From JADJTT01 sp049306275 (GTDB taxonomy: Bacteria > Bacteroidota > Bacteroidia > Chitinophagales > Saprospiraceae): a stretch of 64,000 nt of DNA. The translations under genes and the position numbers were made by a program. Numbering within the stretch: the first letter of the stretch is position 1; every line of letters begins with the position of its first letter. The DNA is taken from positions 140,342 through 204,341 of the forward strand of contig JBAQQB010000197.1 of the NCBI GenBank assembly GCA_049306275.1, written 5' to 3'. A model generated the notes under the pieces. That model worked only from the letters and a program-made list of their open reading frames with translations, was not told where the DNA came from and ran no database searches. This document shows, in pieces, positions 60,455 to 64,000 of the stretch.

Positions 60455-61948
60455 ATGAAAGAAGTATTCACGATCAGTTCGCAGCCGGTGGCGCTTGACC
60501 AGGTCAGGAAGTGCATGCTGGCAGATGCTCATCTTCAGTTGTCGGAGGAGGTTGTGCAAAAGGTGCAGCGTTGCAGGAGCTATCTGGAGGAGAAGGTGAG
60601 CAGTACCGGCAGGGTGTTTTACGGCATCAACACCGGTTTTGGTTCCCTGTGCAACGTTCAGGTATCCGGTGAGGAGTTGAAGCAATTGCAGGTCAACCTG
60701 GTGCAGTCGCATGCCTGCGGCATGGGCGACGAAGCGCCGGCCGCCATTGTGCGGCTCATGTTGCTGCTCAAGATCAAGAGCCTGAGCTTCGGTTATTCTG
60801 GGGTACAGCTTTCGACGGTGCAGCGGCTGGCCGATTTTTTCAACCATGGCGTCTATCCCGTGGTCTATCAGCTGGGTTCCCTGGGCGCTTCGGGCGATCT
60901 GGCGCCGCTGGCGCACCTGAGCCTGCCCTTGCTGGGCCTTGGCGAGGTCAGGTATAAAGGGGAGAGGAGGCCTTCGGCCGGGGTGTTGGAAGAACTGGGC
61001 TGGGCGCCGCTTTCCCTTGGGGAAAAAGAAGGGCTTGCGCTGCTCAACGGCACGCAGTTTTCGGCGGCATATGCGCTGCATGGCATACTGGAGGCCCACC
61101 GCTTGTTCGAATGGGCTAACGTCTGCGCTGCGCTCTCGCTCGACGCTTTTGACGGCTTGATAGAACCTTTCGACGCAAGGCTGCACCATATCCGTCCGCA
61201 CAAGGGGCAGCAGGTGGTTGCGGCCGCCATCCGGGAGTGGCTGGATGGTAGCGAGATATTGGTGCGGGCGAAGAGCGTGGTACAGGATCCCTACGCCTTC
61301 CGCTGCGTGCCACAGGTGCATGGCGCGACCTGGGATGCCATGCAGTACGTGGCGCAGGTGGTGGAGACGGAGTTCAACGGGGTGACCGACAACCCGAACG
61401 TATTTCCGGAGGAGGACGCCATTTTATCGGGGGGCAATTTTCATGCCCAACCGCTTGCCCTGGCCTCAGATTTTCTGGCCATCGCAGCAGCCGAGCTGGG
61501 CAGTATCTCCGAGCGCAGGGTGTATCAACTGATTTCCGGCCAGCGCGGCCTGCCGCCCTTCCTGACGAGTGAGCCCGGCCTGCACTCGGGGCTGATGATC
61601 CCGCAGTACACGGCGGCGGCGATCGTGAGCCAGAACAAGCAGTTGTGCTCGCCTGCCTCGGTCGACTCGATCGTGTCGAGCAATGGGCAGGAGGACCATG
61701 TGAGCATGGCGGCCAATGCAGGTACCAAGCTGTACCGGGTGCTGGAGAACCTGGAGCGTTTGCTGGCCATCGAGCTGCTCACTGCCGCCCAGGCCCTGTA
61801 TTTCCGCCGCCCGCAGCGAACGAGTTCGCGTCTGGAAAGCTTGATCGGCGCCTACCGGACCAAGGTCGGACCGGTTGAAACCGACCGTGTGCTGAGCGAA
61901 GATCTTCACCAGACGGTGGCATTTATGCGGGAAACAGCATTGACCTGA
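60455..61948 (+). CDS. hutH: histidine ammonia-lyase
   Basis: A 497-residue lyase that turns L-histidine into urocanate and ammonia. The MIO cofactor forms from Ala-Ser-Gly in 'GSLGASGDLAPLAHLSLPLLG' (near residue 148; here one residue shortened in the quote would be 'SLGASGDLAPLAHL'). Also seen: 'VFYGINTGFGSL' with the catalytic Tyr, 'VNLVQSHACGMG' where Ser-His marks histidine rather than phenylalanine use, 'TDNPNVFPEE' and 'SSNGQEDHVSMAANAGTK'. No hutU, hutI or hutG follows; the rest of the pathway must lie elsewhere or the product is used otherwise. Its stop is one base from the next ATG. Confidence 0.93.
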   Translation: MKEVFTISSQPVALDQVRKCMLADAHLQLSEEVVQKVQRCRSYLEEKVSSTGRVFYGINTGFGSLCNVQVSGEELKQLQVNLVQSHACGMGDEAPAAIVRLMLLLKIKSLSFGYSGVQLSTVQRLADFFNHGVYPVVYQLGSLGASGDLAPLAHLSLPLLGLGEVRYKGERRPSAGVLEELGWAPLSLGEKEGLALLNGTQFSAAYALHGILEAHRLFEWANVCAALSLDAFDGLIEPFDARLHHIRPHKGQQVVAAAIREWLDGSEILVRAKSVVQDPYAFRCVPQVHGATWDAMQYVAQVVETEFNGVTDNPNVFPEEDAILSGGNFHAQPLALASDFLAIAAAELGSISERRVYQLISGQRGLPPFLTSEPGLHSGLMIPQYTAAAIVSQNKQLCSPASVDSIVSSNGQEDHVSMAANAGTKLYRVLENLERLLAIELLTAAQALYFRRPQRTSSRLESLIGAYRTKVGPVETDRVLSEDLHQTVAFMRETALT

Positions 61949-61949
61949 T

Positions 61950-63074
61950 ATGAGCAGATACTTCCCGTTCATCGCGTTTGCACTCATCCTGAGCGCCCAG
62001 CAACTGCACGGGCAGGCGAAAGGTTTTGGGCTGGAGGCCGGAGGGGAGTACGGGCGTATTCTGAAGCACAGCCGGAAGATCGCATTCGGCATACCGCGGC
62101 AGAGCTATGGGATGGGGCTCCATTTTTCCTGGCAGACATACGGTGAAAAGGAGTGGCAGCAACATCACGGATATCCCCTGGTGGGGTTGAGCCTGCAGTA
62201 TTTCGAGCTGGGAGACCCGCAGGTGTTGGGGCAGGTCGTGGCTGCATTTCCCCATATAACCCTGAAGATCGTTGACCGCCCGAAATGGGTGTTGCAATTT
62301 CGCGTGGGCTCGGGGCTGGCCTGGGTGACAAGGCCATACGACAGGCTGCATAATCCTTTGAATAACGGCATAGGCAGCAGGTTGAACAACGCCACGGCGT
62401 TCCGCCTGGTTGCGGGCGTTACGTTGTCGCCTCGCTGGGCTCTTTTCGCGGGGGGGAGTTTTTCGCATTTTTCGAATGGAGCTGCGCAAATGCCCAATTT
62501 AGGAATCAACGTGCCGGCCTTGTCGGCGAGCATCCAATACAGGCCCAATCCGGTGAACGAAGGCGGGTTGAAAAAATGGGAGGCAAGCAAACGCCCGCCG
62601 GGCAGGTTTGGGGCACAAGGCTATTTTTCGATGGCCTACAAGGAGTCGGGTACGCCGGGCGCGGCCAAATGGCCGGTCTACATGGGCTCCGCTGCCGGTA
62701 TTTACAGGATCAGCAAAGTGCAAAACCTGCTTTTCGGGCTCGAGTATGAATACCATGAAAGTATCTTTCTCTTTTCCCGTCACACCTTTGCTTCCCATAC
62801 CGCCCGGGAGGCCAGGCAGGACGCCACCCGCTGGATGGTTTTTCTGGGGAATGAATGGCTGTTCGGAAATACCGGCCTGCTGGTCCAGGCGGGGTATTAT
62901 GTGAGCGGGCAGTCGTATCTGGTGCCATTCCCCCTGTATAACCGGCTGGGAATGAGGTATTACCTGCCTCCTGTGGGGCGTCCTGCCACGCAATTTTTCG
63001 CGAGTATCTACCTCAAATCGCACATTATCACAGCTGAATACATATCTATTGGTATAGGAGCCCGCGTTCAATGA
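61950..63074 (+). CDS. PagL-like lipid A deacylase / acyloxyacyl hydrolase family outer-membrane protein
   Basis: A 374-residue protein with a signal peptide ('FIAFALILSAQQLHGQ') and a beta-barrel-like body of alternating strands. It has the PagL-type active-site stretch 'GGSFSHFSNGAAQMPNLG' (His and Ser of the His-Ser-Glu triad; His near residue 173). PagL removes a 3-O-linked acyl chain from lipid A in the outer membrane. This protein is about twice the length of PagL: residues 200-374 form a second barrel-like part of unknown role. Starts 1 base after the hutH stop, so it is co-transcribed with it. Confidence 0.78.
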   Translation: MSRYFPFIAFALILSAQQLHGQAKGFGLEAGGEYGRILKHSRKIAFGIPRQSYGMGLHFSWQTYGEKEWQQHHGYPLVGLSLQYFELGDPQVLGQVVAAFPHITLKIVDRPKWVLQFRVGSGLAWVTRPYDRLHNPLNNGIGSRLNNATAFRLVAGVTLSPRWALFAGGSFSHFSNGAAQMPNLGINVPALSASIQYRPNPVNEGGLKKWEASKRPPGRFGAQGYFSMAYKESGTPGAAKWPVYMGSAAGIYRISKVQNLLFGLEYEYHESIFLFSRHTFASHTAREARQDATRWMVFLGNEWLFGNTGLLVQAGYYVSGQSYLVPFPLYNRLGMRYYLPPVGRPATQFFASIYLKSHIITAEYISIGIGARVQ

Positions 63075-63121
63075 CAAAAACTCGTAAATTTATATCCTGA
63101 ATCCATAAAGAATCGATTGCC

Positions 63122-63925
63122 ATGAGACTAAGCAACGCGTATAAAATCCTTTTCAGCGCCTTTTTTATCGTTATTGGGGTTTCTGCCTGCGATGTAAAAA
63201 AGGCCAGCCAAAGCCTGAATTTCTTCTCCGTTCAGGACGAGATGGCCCTCGGCAGGCAGGTTGTGCAGGAGATTGAAAGCGACCCCAAGCAGTTTCCCAT
63301 TCTGCCCGAGGCAGGCAATCAGGAAGTTTACCAGTACATCCGGGGGCTCACGCAGAAGATCCTCAATACCGGCAAGGTGGCCTACCGCGATGAGTTTGCC
63401 TGGCAGGTGAAGATCGTCGACGACGACAACACCCTTAACGCTTTTTGCACCCCGGGCGGTTACATCTATGTCTACACCGGGCTGATCAAATTCCTCGACT
63501 CCGAAGACCAGCTCATCGGGGTGATGGGGCACGAGATCGCGCATGCGGCGCTGCGGCATTCGACGCGCAACCTGACCAAGGTGTATGGCCTGCAGGTGTT
63601 GTATTCGATCATCACCGGCAAGGCGGAACCCGGCATGCTGGAGCAAATCGCCATGGGACTGGTCGCCCTGAAGTTCAGCCGCGACCATGAGACGGAAGCG
63701 GATGAGAGCTCGGTCAATTACCTCTGCTCCACCCCTTACAACGCAGCAGGCGCGGCAGGCTTTTTCAAGAAAATGCAGGGACAGCCAACGCCTCCTGCCT
63801 TTCTCAGCACACACCCCGATCCGGGCAACCGCGTGGAGAAGATGGAACAGAAGAAAACAGAACTGGGCTGTAAAGGCTCAACGACCAATCAGTCGGCATA
63901 TCAGGCCATTAAAGCCAAGTTGTAA
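63122..63925 (+). CDS. M48 family metalloprotease, lipoprotein
   Basis: A 267-residue periplasmic zinc protease of the M48 (BepA/LoiP-like) family. Lipobox 'IGVSAC' (Cys near residue 23) tethers it to a membrane. Zinc site: 'GVMGHEIAHAALRHSTRNL' (HExxH) and the third ligand in 'RDHETEADESSVNYL'; the substrate cleft strand is 'NAFCTPGGYIYVYTGLI'. Relatives degrade misfolded outer-membrane proteins and LptD, which fits the Skp genes 3 kb away. TPR domains of BepA are absent. 47 bases after the PagL-like gene, without a clear promoter box. Confidence 0.92.
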   Translation: MRLSNAYKILFSAFFIVIGVSACDVKKASQSLNFFSVQDEMALGRQVVQEIESDPKQFPILPEAGNQEVYQYIRGLTQKILNTGKVAYRDEFAWQVKIVDDDNTLNAFCTPGGYIYVYTGLIKFLDSEDQLIGVMGHEIAHAALRHSTRNLTKVYGLQVLYSIITGKAEPGMLEQIAMGLVALKFSRDHETEADESSVNYLCSTPYNAAGAAGFFKKMQGQPTPPAFLSTHPDPGNRVEKMEQKKTELGCKGSTTNQSAYQAIKAKL

Positions 63926-63952
63926 AACAAAACGTTACTATTCAGTACGGTT

Positions 63953-63971
63953 ATTGCGGCTGCGCCGCAAT
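63953..63971 (+). terminator. hairpin downstream of the M48 gene
   Basis: A perfect 8-bp stem (ATTGCGGC / GCCGCAAT) around TGC, 27 bases past the M48 stop. Only a weak AT-rich tract (GAATAATTATTTT) follows, so it may be a poor terminator or a repeat related to the palindrome at 37008-37038. The window ends 29 bases later. Confidence 0.45.
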
Positions 63972-64000
63972 GAATAATTATTTTGGACCGGTGGTTTTTT

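Overview
The window (64 kb, GC-rich, densely coded) reads as chromosomal DNA of a free-living Bacteroidota bacterium, most likely of the Saprospiria/Saprospiraceae type. Reasons seen in the sequence: a 2,120-residue secreted protein with a gliding-motility/type IX secretion (T9SS) C-terminal domain, a GYDIA-type GHMP kinase inside a bacterial mevalonate cluster, the gene order rplM-rpsI-rpsB-tsf-pyrH, and promoters of the Bacteroidota form (TTG, about 20 bases, TAnnTTTG). The family-level placement is inference. No rRNA, tRNA, CRISPR array, transposase, phage gene or integrase was seen.

Layout. 1-4.9 kb: the end of a ROK sugar kinase, a small lipoprotein, a repeat-rich gap and a fused isobutyryl-CoA mutase (icmF). 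5-9.6 kb: a tricorn-type protease and three small secreted or outer-membrane proteins. 9.6-18 kb: an OYE-family reductase, the giant T9SS repeat protein with an L-type lectin domain, and a SUMF1-fold protein. 18.2-22.3 kb: methylmalonyl-CoA epimerase plus all subunits of a sodium-pumping methylmalonyl-CoA decarboxylase. 22.3-30 kb: two fatty-acid desaturases around a flavin amine oxidase, then a TlpA-like thioredoxin and a membrane patatin. 30-37 kb: a secreted dockerin-like protein, ligA and rlmD. 37-44 kb: a six-gene RDD/SpoIIM/DUF4129/DUF4350/MoxR/DUF58 cluster. 44-50.5 kb: an M28 peptidase, hpt, an inositol-phosphatase-family enzyme, a MacB-like permease, and an AlkB-type monooxygenase divergent from a ferredoxin-fused reductase. 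50.5-53.8 kb: pyrH, tsf, rpsB, rpsI, rplM. 54-58.2 kb: mevalonate-route genes (fni, mvaA, GHMP kinase) and a flavodoxin/ferredoxin-NADP reductase. 58.2-64 kb: murI, two Skp/OmpH chaperones, hutH, a PagL-like lipid A deacylase and an M48 metalloprotease lipoprotein.

How the genes work together. Several blocks concern acyl chains, membranes and the envelope: C4/C3 acyl-CoA rearrangement and decarboxylation (icmF, mce, mmdABCD), desaturation and hydroxylation of lipids (two desaturases, AlkB), lipid hydrolysis (patatin, PagL-like), isoprenoid supply (fni, mvaA, GHMP kinase) and outer-membrane biogenesis (Skp pair, murI).

The most interesting signals outside the genes are: (i) a well-formed candidate small RNA gene on the minus strand at about 44,158-44,076, with its own promoter and terminator, between two plus-strand genes; (ii) paired palindromic repeats resembling REP/REPIN elements at 704-817 and 17,154-17,248, one of which supplies a stop codon; (iii) 'word-like' short repeats in gaps that also reach into a signal peptide and a start codon; and (iv) an apparent 1-base frameshift at a C5 run at the start of the GHMP kinase. 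Long open frames antisense to the GC-rich genes were treated as shadows.
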